From NCBI RefSeq assembly GCF_937616625.2, contig NC_065572.1, positions 54,981,653-55,045,652 on the forward strand: a stretch of DNA of 64,000 nt, given 5' to 3'. Source of the DNA: Mercurialis annua. Lineage: Eukaryota > Streptophyta > Magnoliopsida > Malpighiales > Euphorbiaceae. How positions within the stretch are numbered: position 1 is the first letter of the stretch; each line of letters begins with the position of its first letter. A model generated the notes under the pieces. That model had not been told where the DNA came from, ran no database searches, and saw only the letters and a list, made by a program, of their open reading frames with translations. Both the position numbers and the translations under genes were made by a program. Below are positions 13,101 to 24,930 of the stretch, one piece after another.

Positions 13101-14039
13101 TGTGAATATCATGTAGATGAACTAATGTGAAAAGAGAAATGTATATGTTTGCTTGAGCCAATGTTATGACAAGTCTCTACAATGGTTTCTTCTTTATGCA
13201 ATACTAATCTGTTAAAAGCTTGGGTGCTTCCAGTGGCAGAATTAGAAATTCAAGGGGGAGGGTGGACTTTTAACCACAAAAAAGTGTCATGTAAAATAAA
13301 TTATATTTCCTCTAAAAAAAAGTTTATATTAATTACATTATTTATAAAAGCGAAGTTTATTTTTTGATATTATAAAACCTTTGAAAAAAAAAAGGTTTTG
13401 ATTAATTTCGGTGAACACCTCTCGCTTTTAATTTCAATATCATCATCATTCTCAAATGATTTTCAAACTTATGGATCAACAACTATGTCGTTAGAAAACT
13501 CGATACTTATATAAGCTTTCTTTTGTATTTCGAACTTAACATAAAATGCCAATTCAATTTTCACTTTAAAAATTTAATATAAATTTACATAACTTCCCGT
13601 CTATAAAAGTAAAAAATTCATTAACCGTTTAAAATTCATTAGTTCAAACTAACACCAACTAATATAGAAATTTATAAATTCGCCCATTCACATAACAATT
13701 AACAAAATCATATTTAAACATTTAGATAGCTCAAAAATTTAATTAAAGTGTCAAAACGATCGAGGAATTTAAACAAGATATCTATACAAAATAACATAGT
13801 TAAAATATAAAATTATTTAAACTTAATATATTTTAAAAAAATTGGTCAACCACTAAGAGAGCAATTTTATTGCTTAAAAAAAGAGATACACCACTAACCA
13901 GGCCATAAAAAGGCCTCACAAGACCAAAGGCCAAAAACCTAAGACACAAGGCCTAACAACTAACATCACCAAGCCCATATCACAATAGCTCAACCTACAA
14001 AACGAGAGATTTACATATTTACCTTAAAAATTAAAAATA
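13101..14039. other. Y3IP1 3' flank, AT-rich intergenic DNA
   Basis: The 3' UTR of Y3IP1 must lie at the start, but no poly(A) signal is convincing. 'cagtggcagaattagaaatt' at about 13232 resembles a decayed hAT terminus, but I find no matching right end. Nothing else is recognised. Confidence 0.4.
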
Positions 14040-15439
14040 GGCAAAAGGCTCACTTTAACCCTTAACGTCAGACTAAAAGAATTAATAAGACCTTAAGGTG
14101 GAAGCTGACTCACTTTGATCTAATGGTTCATATTGAACCAGACGCTGACTCCGTCAGTTTTTTTCTGTGATGGCACATATGAAAAAAGTTCAAAAACATT
14201 CTTAATGTTTAAAATACTTACCATTTTTATATTTATAATTTTTTTAACCATTTTCACCCTCTTCTACATTTAAATATTAATAATTAAAATATTTATTTAA
14301 ATAATCAAAACTCCATCAAACACTTCAAAACCTAATTAAACAAATCGAAATTCGATTAAACAAATCAAAATTCAATGAAACCAATCGAAATTCAATTAAA
14401 CACCATAATACAAAATCAATTTAAAAATTTAATTAAATTAGAACTCATTTTATCTTAAAACTTAATTTTTATTCTGATATAATAAAAAAATAATTCCGCT
14501 ACCGCCTACCACCGCTTTTTTTTCGGACACCAATAATGGAGCACCTCGTCTCCTCCATTAATGGAGGAGGCGAGCTGCTTGTCTCCCCAGTAATGGAGGA
14601 GATTGGATCTGCTGGTCTCCCCCATTAATGGGAGAGACGAGCTCGTCTCCTCCATTAACAAGGGAGACCAGCAGCTCGTCTCCCCCATTAATAGGGGAGA
14701 CCAGCAGATATGGTCTCCTCCGTTACTGGGGGAGACGAGTTGGTCGTCTCCTCCATTAATGGAGGAGACCATCACCTCGTTTCCTCCTTAATGAAGGAGA
14801 CGAGGTGCTTCGTTGTTGGTGTTCGACCGGAGCGGATGTGGAAGAAGACGGCGGTAAGCGGTAGTAGAATTTTTTTTATTTATTATTTTGAAATAAAATT
14901 AAGTTTCAAGATAAATTGAAGTCTATTTTAATCAAATTTTATGTTAATTATAAAAAAATCATTTGATTTAAATTATGCTAATTGTAGTTTTTCAATCAAT
15001 TTTAGTTAGGGTTTAGGATTTTGTACTATGGTGTTTAATTGGATTTCATACTGTAGTGTTTAATTGAATTTCGAATGATTTTATTGAATTTCGATTTGTT
15101 TAATTAGATTTTGAAGTGTTTAATGGAGTTTCGATTGTTTTAATAAATTTTTAATTTTAATTATTATTTAATTATTGATATTGAAATGAAGAAAATGATG
15201 AAAATGGTTAAAAAAAGTTATAAATGTAAAAATGGGAAGTATTTTAAACATTAAGGATGTTTTTGAACCTTTTTCATATATGTCACGTCATCACTTCACA
15301 GAAAAAAACTGACGGAGTTAGCGTTCGGTGCAATATGAACCATTTTGGACAGCCTCAAGGACTAAGTGAGCCCGCTTCCACCTGAGGGTCTTAAAAATTC
15401 TTTTGGTTTGATCAAAGAGGCTAATGTGAGCCTTTTATC
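14040..15439. mobile_element. Foldback MULE-type element (1.4 kb, arms of about 480 bp)
   Basis: The outer tips (ggcaaaaggctcac, and gtgagccttttatc at the right) are inverted. Homology runs inward almost to the centre: 'ctgactccgtcagtttttt' pairs with 'aaaaaactgacggagttag', and 'ttaatgtttaaaatactt' with 'aagtattttaaacattaa'. The 9-bp direct repeat TTAAAAATA flanks both sides (14031-14039 and 15440-15448), the Mutator TSD length. There is no transposase, so it is non-autonomous. As an RNA it would fold into a long hairpin. Confidence 0.82.
14541..14805. repeat. Array of palindromic GGTCTCC/CCATTAATGG units in the foldback element
   Basis: About seven imperfect units of the form GTCTCC(T/C)CCATTAATGG followed by GGAGAC lie head to tail, each itself a palindrome. 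Spacers vary around 'gagct', 'agcag' and 'gatct'. The short ORFs here on both strands are products of the repeat, not genes. Confidence 0.75.
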
Positions 15440-15556
15440 TTAAAAATATATGCATTTTTTACATCAATACGAAAAAGTTACAAAAATACCTCATATTTTT
15501 TTACATATTTATATTTTTACTCTTGGTATTAAAATAAATATGATTTTTCTTTATTA

Positions 15557-15830
15557 TCATAAAAGCAGTGAAATTAGCATCTCGGTATCATAATTTTTCT
15601 GTAAAAATATATTTTTGGTACGTTATCATACTATTATCATTAATTTCATCATATTATTATCATAACCTATTTTTATAAAAACATTATCATAATATACTTT
15701 ATTATAACAATATCATAAAATATTATCATAACATTATCATGACGTACTATATCATAAACCTTATCATACTATTATCATAACCGTATAATATTATGATACT
15801 GATATGATAGTATTATGATACAAATATGCT
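15557..15830. repeat. ATTATCATA-type microsatellite-like tract
   Basis: The short motif 'attatcata' or 'tatcata' recurs many times with small changes. Its inverse, 'tatgata', appears towards the right edge. No gene is seen between 15440 and 15870. Confidence 0.6.
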
Positions 15831-15878
15831 AATGTTAATCAGGCTTTTTTTGACAAAAAATTGTTTTTCTCTGCTGTG

Positions 15879-16340
15879 TTATGATATCGATATGATAATG
15901 TCATAGTGATACCGATATGGGAGTTTTCTACTTATGATTTGGAAAGGGGAGGTAATCGTCATTTCCTGCCCTTCTGCACTGCCGAGACTTACTCGAATAT
16001 CCGCTGCTCCCATCATTCGGAGCCTTCCGCCTCCCACTCCTCGAACGTCCTCAGATCTTTGTTTCATCCGGATCTGGCTTCCTCCTGTCGCCCAATAGGC
16101 CTTCTCGCCTATAACATTGACATCCGCTCCCGAGTCTACCGATACTCTTCGGATCTCTTGCCCTCCAACCTTCGTTGTTATCACGGTTGGTTTCTGGTTC
16201 ACCTCCCGAGAGGTCCGGGCTTATGATGCATTTGATAATCGGTAAGACAATTCTTTTCCACTTGTATCTCCGCTCCCGATCTTCGACCACCTTATCCCTC
16301 TTTCTCTTGGCAATTAGGTTTCTTTTAAATGTGTTCATCT
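15879..16340 (-). pseudogene. Ty3-type retroelement fragment with aspartic protease motif
   Basis: Read on the minus strand, two overlapping frames give retroelement-like protein. A stretch around 16130-16150 encodes VDSGADVNVI, the active-site type of a retroviral-like aspartic protease (D-S/T-G-A). Upstream is a charged Arg/Lys/Glu-rich stretch. The region is shifted between frames and has no RT or integrase, so it is a relic. A primer-binding-like site and possible LTR lie just beyond it at 16431-16656, in the order expected for a minus-strand element. Confidence 0.6.
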
Positions 16341-16430
16341 CAGCTTAATTATAAATGGTGTTGTGGGTTTGTACTGCTCTTACCGCTCCCCGCTCCTATC
16401 ACTAAATTTGTTTCGACAACAGGTTTCCAC

Positions 16431-16656
16431 AGATGGCGCCAAATAATAGATGTGGTGATACTAGAGTTTTATACAGAGTTGAGCTAATAGTACTTTATTT
16501 GGTTTATACATGTAAGTAAGCATCTGGATGTCTGCCCCCTGTATGGTTGTGAGATTGATCTATTTATAGACGAGCTTGTTTCCCTTGTTTTCCTTAATCT
16601 ATGTGGGTTTTGTGCCAATCCTAGTGCTTTGTTGGCTTATTCCATCATGAACTACA
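16431..16656 (-). repeat. Possible retroelement LTR remnant with TTTGGCGCC leader
   Basis: On the minus strand 'tttggcgccatctgtgg' (16431-16447) follows a possible LTR end (…tcaccaca, 16451). The 'tggcgcc-tctgtgg' motif right after the 5' LTR is familiar from many plant Ty3 elements. The distal LTR edge is unclear. It may be near 16656, where the plus strand reads 'gaactaca'. No clear TSD was found. Confidence 0.4.
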
Positions 16657-16666
16657 TTGCCTTTTA

Positions 16667-17921
16667 GGGTCTGTTTGTATTGAGGGTAAGGAAGGGAAAG
16701 GGAGGGGAAGGAAAGGAAGGTAAATTACTTACCCTTGACTGGGAGATAAAATTTAAAGAAGGAAAAAGGAAAAGGAAGCCTTACACTCCTAATTCATGAA
16801 AACCCCCACTTTTCTTACACTCCAAATTGGGGTGTAAGCGATGGAGAAAAAATAATTATGATGTAATATCTTTATTATCAGTTTTATTTTCATCTTAAAT
16901 AAAAAAATATTAATTTTATTTTTATTTACTGTAAAAATAGAAGTTATTCTTTTATATGAAGTTAACTATTAGTTTTATTTAATCGTTTATAAAATACTAC
17001 TAAACTTAAAAAATAGTTATATTTTATTTTAAAAAATTATTTTTTTATATAACTTAACTACTAATTTTTATTTTTATTTTCTTAATTTCATTTTATAATA
17101 TATTAAAAAAATTAAGATGATAATGAATATGTAAACCGTTAGAATAAATTTTTCTACTACATCATATATTGTTTAATATTTAATTATCTTAAATTTTTTA
17201 AATTAATTTTAAAGTAGTTATCTATGTTTAAAAATCTATATTTTTTTCATCATTAATCTTAAACAAATTAATATTCTTAATAAAAATAAATATAATATCT
17301 AATTTTAGTGTATAATCATATATTTTTAAAATTATAAAACTATTTTAATAATTATAATATTTAATTTTTTTTTACTTTACACTCCTTTAAAATTCTCCTC
17401 CCAAACAAAAGGAAGGTAAGCACTTTCCTTTCCCTTCCCTTTCTAGCTTTACTCTTCCTTACCCTTCCATTACTTACACTTCAACTCACCCCATCCGCCA
17501 ATGATCTCTACCTCAGTTGGCTAAGGAGTGAGGCATAAGTCCCAAGGGTCCTGGGTTCGAACCCCCTTGTGGACAAAAAGGAAGAAAAAGAAGAAAATTT
17601 ATGGAGAAGACATCTGGAGCAGGCTCACACGTCAGAAGCGTCAGAAGCAGCGACTGCGGCATCATTCCGTCATCTTGGCGAGCTCGGCGATGCATTACGT
17701 AAACGTTGTGGATGGCGTGAATGGCGAATTTGCAGATATTTGTAAAAAGGGCAGTATGTATATATATAGCTTTGTTTGTAGCTTTGTAGATTTGTAGCTT
17801 TGTAGATTTGTAGCTTTGTTTGTAGCTTTGTAGATTTGTAGCTTTGTTTGTAGTAGTAGTATGTAATATCTATCTCTGTTAAAAAAAAAAAAAAAAAAAC
17901 TCACCCCATCCAAACAAAGTG
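16667..17921. mobile_element. Harbinger/Tourist-like MITE with TTA target duplication, carrying a SINE
   Basis: The ends are GGGTCTGTTTG at the left and CAAACAAAGTG at the right (inverse CACTTTGTTTG). Subterminal 'ggaaggaaaggaag' at the left pairs with 'cttcctt' tracts at the right. TTA flanks both ends (16664-16666 and 17922-17924), the PIF/Harbinger TSD. The body is about 840 bp of AT-rich DNA with no coding capacity, interrupted near the right end by the SINE at 17497-17898. Confidence 0.72.
17497..17898 (+). mobile_element. tRNA-derived SINE with 13-bp TSD
   Basis: The head has a tRNA-like promoter: an A-box-like 'cagttggctaagga' near 17514 and a B-box 'ggttcgaaccc' near 17553. A unique body and a 3' tract of repeated 'tttgtagc' plus about 18 A follow. 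The 13-bp sequence ACTCACCCCATCC occurs on both sides (17484-17496 and 17899-17911), a typical target-primed insertion footprint. It is not a tRNA gene, since no full cloverleaf forms. Confidence 0.85.
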
Positions 17922-18050
17922 TTAATCTATACTATATATAAAAACACGGATAAGAGGGGGAGGTGAATATTACCAAACTATCCTTTTTTAATTTATACTA
18001 AACTGATTACTTAACTTATGTAGTCATTTACTAATTATTAGTAATAAATA

Positions 18051-18368
18051 AAGTTTAAATGCACCAAAAAACACAAACTTTTGCGTGTTTTAGGTATTTA
18101 ATATAATCTTTTAATTTTGGCAATATTTAACATGAATTTTTCAATTTTTTGCAATTAAAACTATGAGTGTTTTCCTTTGAAAAATAGTGTCATATTACAC
18201 CCAAAACGGTGCCATTTTAATTTAAAATGGTGTCGTTTTACATTCAAGATGGTGCTGGTGTTTTTAATTTCAAACTTTTAAAAGTTGTATTTTTTTTTTG
18301 CCAAAATTAAAAGATTATGTTAAATACCAAAAATACCCGAAAGTTGCTGATTTTTGGTGTATTTAAGC
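18051..18368. mobile_element. MULE-type MITE, family shared with 63043-63344
   Basis: The TIR tips are 'aagtttaaatgcacc' and 'ggtgtatttaagc', followed inward by 'cacaaacttttgcgtgtttt' and its inverse counterpart. The perfect 9-bp TSD TAATAAATA lies at 18042-18050 and 18369-18377. The centre and TIRs match 63043-63344. Confidence 0.75.
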
Positions 18369-18454
18369 TAATAAATAAAGATACAGTTTAGTTGAAAATA
18401 GACTCTGATTTCAATGGAAAGTAAATTACTTTGAATCGATATTTAAATTCTTGT

Positions 18455-19430
18455 AAAACTCAAACGTTAATATTAGTTTTATCTTGAATATTTTGAAACA
18501 AATGTTTATCATCATGGTTCCTATTTATAGTATATATCCATTATGATCAGTTATAAGTTTAGTGATTGGATGGAAGTTTGGCTTTTCAGTTATTTTAATT
18601 AAAATATAAAAACAAAAATTTAGTTAAAATAATGTTATTAAAACTCAAACGTTAATACAGTCGACCATCTAATAGTTAATATTCTATAAATTAATAATTC
18701 TAATAATTAATAGAAAATTGAGAGAACCAACTTCGTTCCACGTCGGATAATTAATAATTCTATTATTTAATAATTAATAATATTTAAAATATATTCTATA
18801 TGAATATTAATTATTAGAGAGATTTTTTTAAAGAAATATATAACAATTGATGATTTATTGAGACAATACTAACCTTAATTCATAAAGTGAAAGTTAAAAT
18901 ACTATCAAATTATGGTTTTCTTATTCTTTTAAGAAATTTTAAAAGAAGTTATTAGATAAACAAATTAAAGTAAATAAAATATCTCTAGTATAAAAAATAT
19001 TAGAAATTATTTTAGTTTATGAATACAACTTCTTAATAATTATTTTTTAGTTTGATATCAGTTGATATTTTTTAAATTGAGTGATTGTAAAGTGTATTTA
19101 GTTAGTTTTTTTATAATATAATATTAATATTAGGTCTATTAATGTAGATGCTTTAAAATATCTTTTATAATTTTTTTATATAAATTCAATAAATTAATAA
19201 TTCTAATAATTAATAAATTTTTGATCCACCGTGTGTATTAATTATCAGAGGGTCGACTGTATTAGTTTTATCTTGAATATTTTGAAACAAATGTTTATCA
19301 TCATGGTTCCTATTTATAGTATATATCCATTATGATCAGTTATAAGTTTAGTGATTGGATGGAAGTTTGGCTTTTCAGTTATTTTAATTAAAATATAAAA
19401 ATAAAAATTTAGTTAAAATAATGTTATTAA
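18455..19430. repeat. Tandem duplication of a 184-bp segment; second copy interrupted by a MITE
   Basis: 18455-18638 recurs as 18639-18657 plus 19260-19430. Both begin 'aaaactcaaacgttaata' and end 'aaaataatgttatta' and are almost identical. The second copy is split exactly at a TA by the element at 18658-19259, so the first copy is its empty site. Confidence 0.85.
18658..19259. mobile_element. Tc1/mariner (pogo/Emigrant-like) MITE with TA target duplication
   Basis: The tips are CAGTCGACC at the left and GGTCGACTG at the right, extended by AT-rich inverted DNA (ctaataattaata on both sides). TA flanks the element at 18656-18657 and 19260-19261, and the intact sister copy at 18455-18638 shows the site with a single TA. 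The tips recall the CAGT…CCTCT ends of Emigrant/Lemi elements. Confidence 0.82.
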
Positions 19431-19748
19431 ATTAATTTAAGTTAAATTTTATGTTTGCTATAAATAAAATAAACTGGTATTAATTATAACGAATCTAATT
19501 TTTTTTATAAATTATAATAAATTGAATTAATATATAAATTGATAAGTCACGTCACGAGTCATGTACGTAGCACGTAATGCGAAACTAATAAATAAAATAT
19601 CCACTCATACTTGCTATATCACCCTTGTATTTCGGTTGTGCATCAATTTTTCCAGTCAGATTTTATTAAAGAACCAATTAGTGAGCAATTATTGGATAAG
19701 AATCAAACTGTTGGACCATTCCTAAGTACAAAACACGACTATAATTTG
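19431..19748. other. AT-rich intergenic DNA
   Basis: No gene, repeat or element recognised. Confidence 0.5.
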
Positions 19749-19945
19749 AGTTAATTTAACGAGTGTTTATCCCATGCAACCGTTGCGCCACGTCATTTTT
19801 ACATCAAGCCAATGAGCATTTGCGATAAGGAATTTTTAAATTATTATTTATTTTTTTATCATTCAATTTTCCACATGACTAATGCACAATTGGTTTGTTG
19901 CACGAATGACATGGTGCAACGATTGTGTGCAATAATTTTTCTAAT
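19749..19945. mobile_element. Small MITE-like inverted repeat
   Basis: 'gcaaccgttgcgccacgtca' near the left has an inverted partner 'tgacatggtgcaacgattg' near the right, with an AT-rich middle. A degenerate relative lies in Y3IP1 intron 1 (8738-8880). TSD unclear. Confidence 0.5.
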
Positions 19946-20024
19946 TTGACTCATAAATTTCGTGACTTAGGGATATAGAGAAAATATGGCATTTCATTTC
20001 AACAAATCGTGATATTTACTTGCA

Positions 20025-20146
20025 AAATTCAACTGTCAGATAACGCATGCATGCTTCTTTTGATTTTGGTAGGGCCGACAGCTAAATTCAACTCTCAGAT
20101 AACACATGCATGTTTCTTTGATTTTGGTAGAGCCAATGGCTACTAC
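20025..20146. repeat. Two-copy tandem repeat of about 61 bp
   Basis: 'aaattcaactgtcagataac' through 'tggtagggccgacagct' is followed directly by a second, slightly changed copy. The rest of 19946-20930 shows no gene or recognised element. Confidence 0.65.
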
Positions 20147-20929
20147 ATATGTTCAAAATATTGAATATTTGTTCCGTCCGTCCACATCGACCGATGAGTC
20201 TTCATATTCAACTCTCTGATAAATTTTTATTTTTAGTTTAAATTTTATAGTTTTTTTAAAAAATCAGTTTATGGATTCGTATAAAATAATCTATAAATTA
20301 GATTAGATAATGAATAGTAAATCCAAATTGAAAATGAGTCGAGTTTTAATTTGTTTACAATCGAATCAGATGCGGTTAAGTCGGTTTGAATTGATCCAAA
20401 CTAGATTTAAAATCAGATTTAATGGCCATGCTCCTTTTTATGAGAGCTTAGAATCTACAGTTTTTATATTTCAACAATGTCTCATTAATTACGACTATAT
20501 AATTATGAGATTATTTTTAATATTTTGGCAAATTATTTACAGCATTTTAGCTCATCTTTCCTTTATTTTCTAAACTACCTATTTTCTAATTTATTAATAA
20601 ACGTACCCACTATATATAGAAGTCTTATCTCATTTTAGATTAAACTTTTATATAGCCACTCTTTTCTCCATTCGCGCTAGTCCGTTCATCTCTTCTGTTC
20701 GCGCTATAAATTTCTCGACTCGTTTTAGATTTGTGTAATTTTTTTAGGTTTATTTATAATGATTTAAACATTTTGTAAATAAATTATTGTAGATCTATAA
20801 TTTTTTATTTATAAAATTGTTCTATTATTTATATAATTATTTATTTCGTCTTTCTCTTATTCATAGATTTGTTTATTGCTACTGATTTTGTAAGGAACAA
20901 ATTGATTTATGGTGCATTTGTAGTAATTT

Positions 20930-21380
20930 TATAATATATTTATGTTTTAGTGTATTTTTGGTGTATTTTTGGTGTATTTTTTTTTTGATATTTAGGGAGG
21001 GGGAGCGCTTGTGGGAGAAATTGAACCCACGACCTAGCAGTTTGCTGTCTAGCGCTTATACCATTTGAGTTATAGCTTATTGGTATTTTTTTGGTGTATT
21101 TATAGTGTTTTCGGGATATCTATATTTTTTTAGTGTGTTTCTGCCGTTTTTTAGTTTATCTATGGTACATTTAAAATGTTTATGGTGTATTTGCAGTGTT
21201 TATGTTGTTTTTGCAGTGTTTTCATAATATAGACCACAAAAACACTAAAAAGTGTCATAAATACACTATAAATACATATATATATACTATAAATACACTA
21301 TATATACACTAATCTTACACTATAAAAACACCATAAAAACACTATATATACACTATTGTTACACTATAAATAAATAAAAA
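20930..21380. repeat. AT-rich inverted repeat of GTGTATTT/AAATACAC motifs
   Basis: The left half repeats 'ttggtgtattt' and 'tagtgttttt'. The right half repeats 'aaatacactataaa' and 'aaaacactat', so the halves are roughly inverted. It may be a decayed MITE or simple-sequence expansion. A SINE head sits inside the left half. Confidence 0.5.
20983..21085 (-). mobile_element. tRNA-like SINE head (minus strand)
   Basis: On the minus strand 'actcaaatggtataagcgct' resembles a tRNA A-box region and 'gtgggttcaatttc' a B-box. About 35 bp separate them, followed by an A-rich tail. T-rich repeats of 'tttttggtgtattt' on both sides may be the TSD, but the surrounding repeat makes this uncertain. Confidence 0.55.
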
Positions 21381-22465
21381 ACAATTTCAGGGAAAAAAAT
21401 CTATAAAAAATAAATAAATTATTAAAAATTGAAAAATAGGGCTGTGCAATCAGTCGGTTCGGTCGAATGAACCGAAAAAACCGAAAATCAAAATTGAAAA
21501 CCGAAAAAGAAATTTTTTGTAAATAAAAAAAATCAGAAAAAAAAAATCAAAACTTAACAGATAAAAGTGTAAATAAATTATTAAAATATGTATTTTAAAA
21601 ATTACCACTATAATTATATGTGTTCCAACAAATATCATAGTTTCATAGTAATAATTTGACTACAATTTGAGATAATTATAAATAGTCGTTTGTGGAATAA
21701 ACAATTCATGATACGTAAAGCATTTTGATACCTATTTCTTTAATATTTATCTTGATTAATTTTTCCATCAATGCAGACTGCTACACATCATTCCCATTGA
21801 CATATGCATTTTTAATAATATTGGATAACTGTATTTTACTGTAATGTGAAATTAATACTTTTTTCTTTGGCGAAAAAAAAATAATTAATACTTTTTCTTT
21901 ATTCCTGCTAGAAATTACTATACTAATTATTCAGATAAAAAATATAAAAAATCGTCGATATTTTTTTAAAAGTACAGATCGGTCTTCGTTTTTTAGGTAC
22001 AAAAAAAAGCTTCTCAGTTTTATTATCGAATAAAAAAAATCCTTTCATCCATCAAAGTTAAAAACCGGTATTAACTGATGACGTGCCGCTCATATATTCA
22101 TAGGAAAAAGTTTTAAAATAGTCTCAATGTTTAAAATATTTTCATATTTTATTTTTATGAAATAATTAATACTTTCACCTTCTTTTTCAATTAAATACCT
22201 GTAATAATATCATATTTAAATTTATAATATTTAAAAATAAAAAAAACAGACTTCCGACAAGCGGAATTTATTTTGTGTCGCTTCACCTAATTATTTTGTG
22301 TTTGTTCATAATTAAACAATCATATATTTCAAAAATCGCTGGCTTTTTCGAAAACAGTATATTTAAAAAGAAAAACAAACGCTGCTAGCCCTCCTCCTCT
22401 GGCTCTTGCCTGATACCGCCACAGATCCTCTTCCTTCATTCAGTTCCCTATCAACAGAGAACACC
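21381..22465. other. Intergenic DNA, one possible MITE terminus
   Basis: 'agggctgtgcaatcagtcgg' with 'aaccgaaaa' repeats (21437-21510) looks like one end of a common hAT-type plant MITE, but no partner end is found. The remainder is AT-rich with no gene. Confidence 0.4.
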
Positions 22466-24930
22466 TGTGAGCGGAGCGGGGTTCGGGGGCCGCTCGCCCA
22501 AGATTTATGGCCGACTTCTCGATCTGAAAATGGTTTGAAAAATGGAGTCGCCTCCTAGTTCAACAAGGAAATGCCTTTTAACCGACTAGATAGTCTTACT
22601 CGCCTCCAGTAAGACTATCGTGCATCAGATCAAAGACTAGGGTTCGTGGACCTCCCCGAGACTCTTGTGCTTGGCTTATTGGTTGCCGGCTTTATTTACT
22701 GGATATATTCGTTTTATATCTCATCTCAACAGTGTATGGAGTTCACAGGATATGAAAGCTGTGCATAAACAAGTATTAAAGTTGTAAACACGTTTGACGC
22801 GCATATGACTCGATCTGGACTGGCATTTGAGGCAAGTAACAGGTACTCCTAAGCATTCATCTAACCTTAGAGGTTTCTAGCAATTAGCAATAAGTCTGAC
22901 TTGTCTGAATTAATTACATGCACAAAGCCTAAAACCGGATGTATAAATGTGATTCATTGATTTTATTAGGTGAGTCTTGAAAAACCTATACAACTGTTAC
23001 TATGTTTTCATATTAGTCCTACGATGTCTAAGTGATGGGCTGGAATTGCATTAATACGCCAATTTTAGGTGATTAGTCCTTTAACAAGTTATTATTTAAT
23101 TTGAAATGCTTTTGGAAAGCAGTAAACATTGCAGGCATGCTCAAGGGTAGTTGGATATACATATAAGGTTAGAGATACTTTTAAACCTCGTTAACTTTAA
23201 GTGTCTGGCACTCGCGCGGGTTTTGAGCATCAGTCTGGTCAGAATGGGCTCACGGTCAGATCACGGGAGTTGTGCGTCTCATCGGTTTGGTTCTACTGGT
23301 TTGATCCAGAATCGATTCCGAGTTTAGGTTAGCCCAAAATCGGCTCTGGAAGTTATTGGTTTGCTGGGCCTCGAGCTCGTGGGCCCGGTTTATACACTAT
23401 GTTACATATTTGGACTTCTGAGTTCGTTTTACATTGTTTTTGGCCTGTTACAATATAGAATATGATTCTACACTAAATTATCTACGTCTGGGTTCAAACT
23501 GGGTTTGATTTGAAGTCCGGATGAGCCCGAAAACACGATTTGAAGTTCGTATCGAAGTCTGGAGGATCTAGGAGTGAATCTGGGGAGCTGACGAAGGAGA
23601 AGCACGGAGCCAGCTTAAGCTGCCGGCACCGGCATGATTATGTGGCGGCGATGCCACTTTATTCCAGCGGCGGCGTCGGTTCTTGGAGCGGCGGCAGTTC
23701 GATTTGTAGCAGTTTACCGGGATTTTGTTTTGCTTCGTTGTCAGTTGTTTTTACTCCGTTTCTCATGAAAAGGTAGTCAAAACCGTATAAAATAGAACAA
23801 GGAATCCAAATATGGAATAATTAGAGTGTTTAAAGCTCATCTAAACAAAATTATTTTTCTAGGCAGCAACTCGAAAATAGGATTTTTATGGCAAAAAACA
23901 CTTAAAACACCTAAAAACATGCATTCTAAGGCATCTAATCAATTATTTTCTAGGTTTAAACATTAAAAACAACTAATTATAGTGATTAACATGCTTTTCA
24001 TCGAATTCATGGTAATTTATTGAAAGTATTGATTTTTTTTAATATGGCACTTTTAATGGCAAAAGCAATAAAAAGACTAAACATGCATCCTACATCATGA
24101 TAATTCAACAATTATGGCAATTATGCATATATTTATAGTAAATCAAAGGAACGTAATAAGAGGGTCCTTATAATTACCGGTCTAAGTCCTTGGCTTATTT
24201 GTTGACGAAGTGGGTGCGGAATCCAGCTTCGAATCTGTGTAGGGCTTGCGTTCTTGGAGAATCAAAGCGTTCTTAGTGTTTCAAGACAAGAGATGATGTG
24301 TGTGTGTGGTGGCCGAATTTACCGTCTAATTTTCTAGGGTTTGTGTGCTACCTTTTGTCAGGTTAAATAAGGGTTCTCTTTATAGTGGTTAGGGGTGACC
24401 TACGGTTAGCTAGAGGTTAAGTTGATTTTAAATTCTCTCAGTTATAGTTTAAGATATACAACAATAGTCAAAGAGTGTTAAGTGATAGATTATTAGAATT
24501 AGGATTAGATTTAAATTATATACATTAGGTTTTTACTTTTTAAATTCGTATTAATTAATTAATTAAGTGATAGTTATGTATAAAAGTGTTATTTGGTGCC
24601 CGAAAGTATTAAAAATGACTCTTGGGACCCTATGGGTTTGGGTATGGTCAATTTCAGTCCATAAAACTTGCAAATTGGCCCATAAACTTCTAGGATATGG
24701 CAATTAGTCCAGTTTCTAGACTTAGATTATAATTTCTTTGGATTTTTATGGGCTATTTACGCCTAATTACATTTTAATCCTCCAAGTTTGCAACTGTGCA
24801 CAGATTATGCCTGCTTAGATTCCAGCAAGCAACTCGAAAGCTCGTCACCCGAACGAATTTCTCTGGAAATCATCATTGAAAGTTTGAGTTCCTTATCACT
24901 TTTTACCTGTCCGAAAAATAGGTGTCTATA
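22466..24930 (+). repeat. Tat/Ogre-like Ty3 LTR, copy 2
   Basis: Homologous to 4576-6870 (same landmarks, same strand) and about 170 bp longer. It starts near 'tgtgagcgg' and ends '…ggtgtctata', where the terminal CA has become TA. It is followed by 'tttttccccc' and then the tandem array with the PMD relic. It could be the 5' LTR of an element containing that region, or a separate solo LTR. No second LTR follows within the window to settle this. Confidence 0.6.

Noticed and set aside
14541..14805. CRISPR-like array
   Set aside because: Units adjoin with tiny spacers, the host is a plant, and the block lies inside a foldback transposon.
14506..14919. ORFs on both strands across the palindrome array
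   Set aside because: Open only because the short repeat unit lacks stops. Coding on both strands through a palindrome is an artefact.
17507..17576. tRNA gene
   Set aside because: A- and B-box are present, but the sequence does not form a cloverleaf, and a 13-bp TSD and A-tail show it is a SINE.
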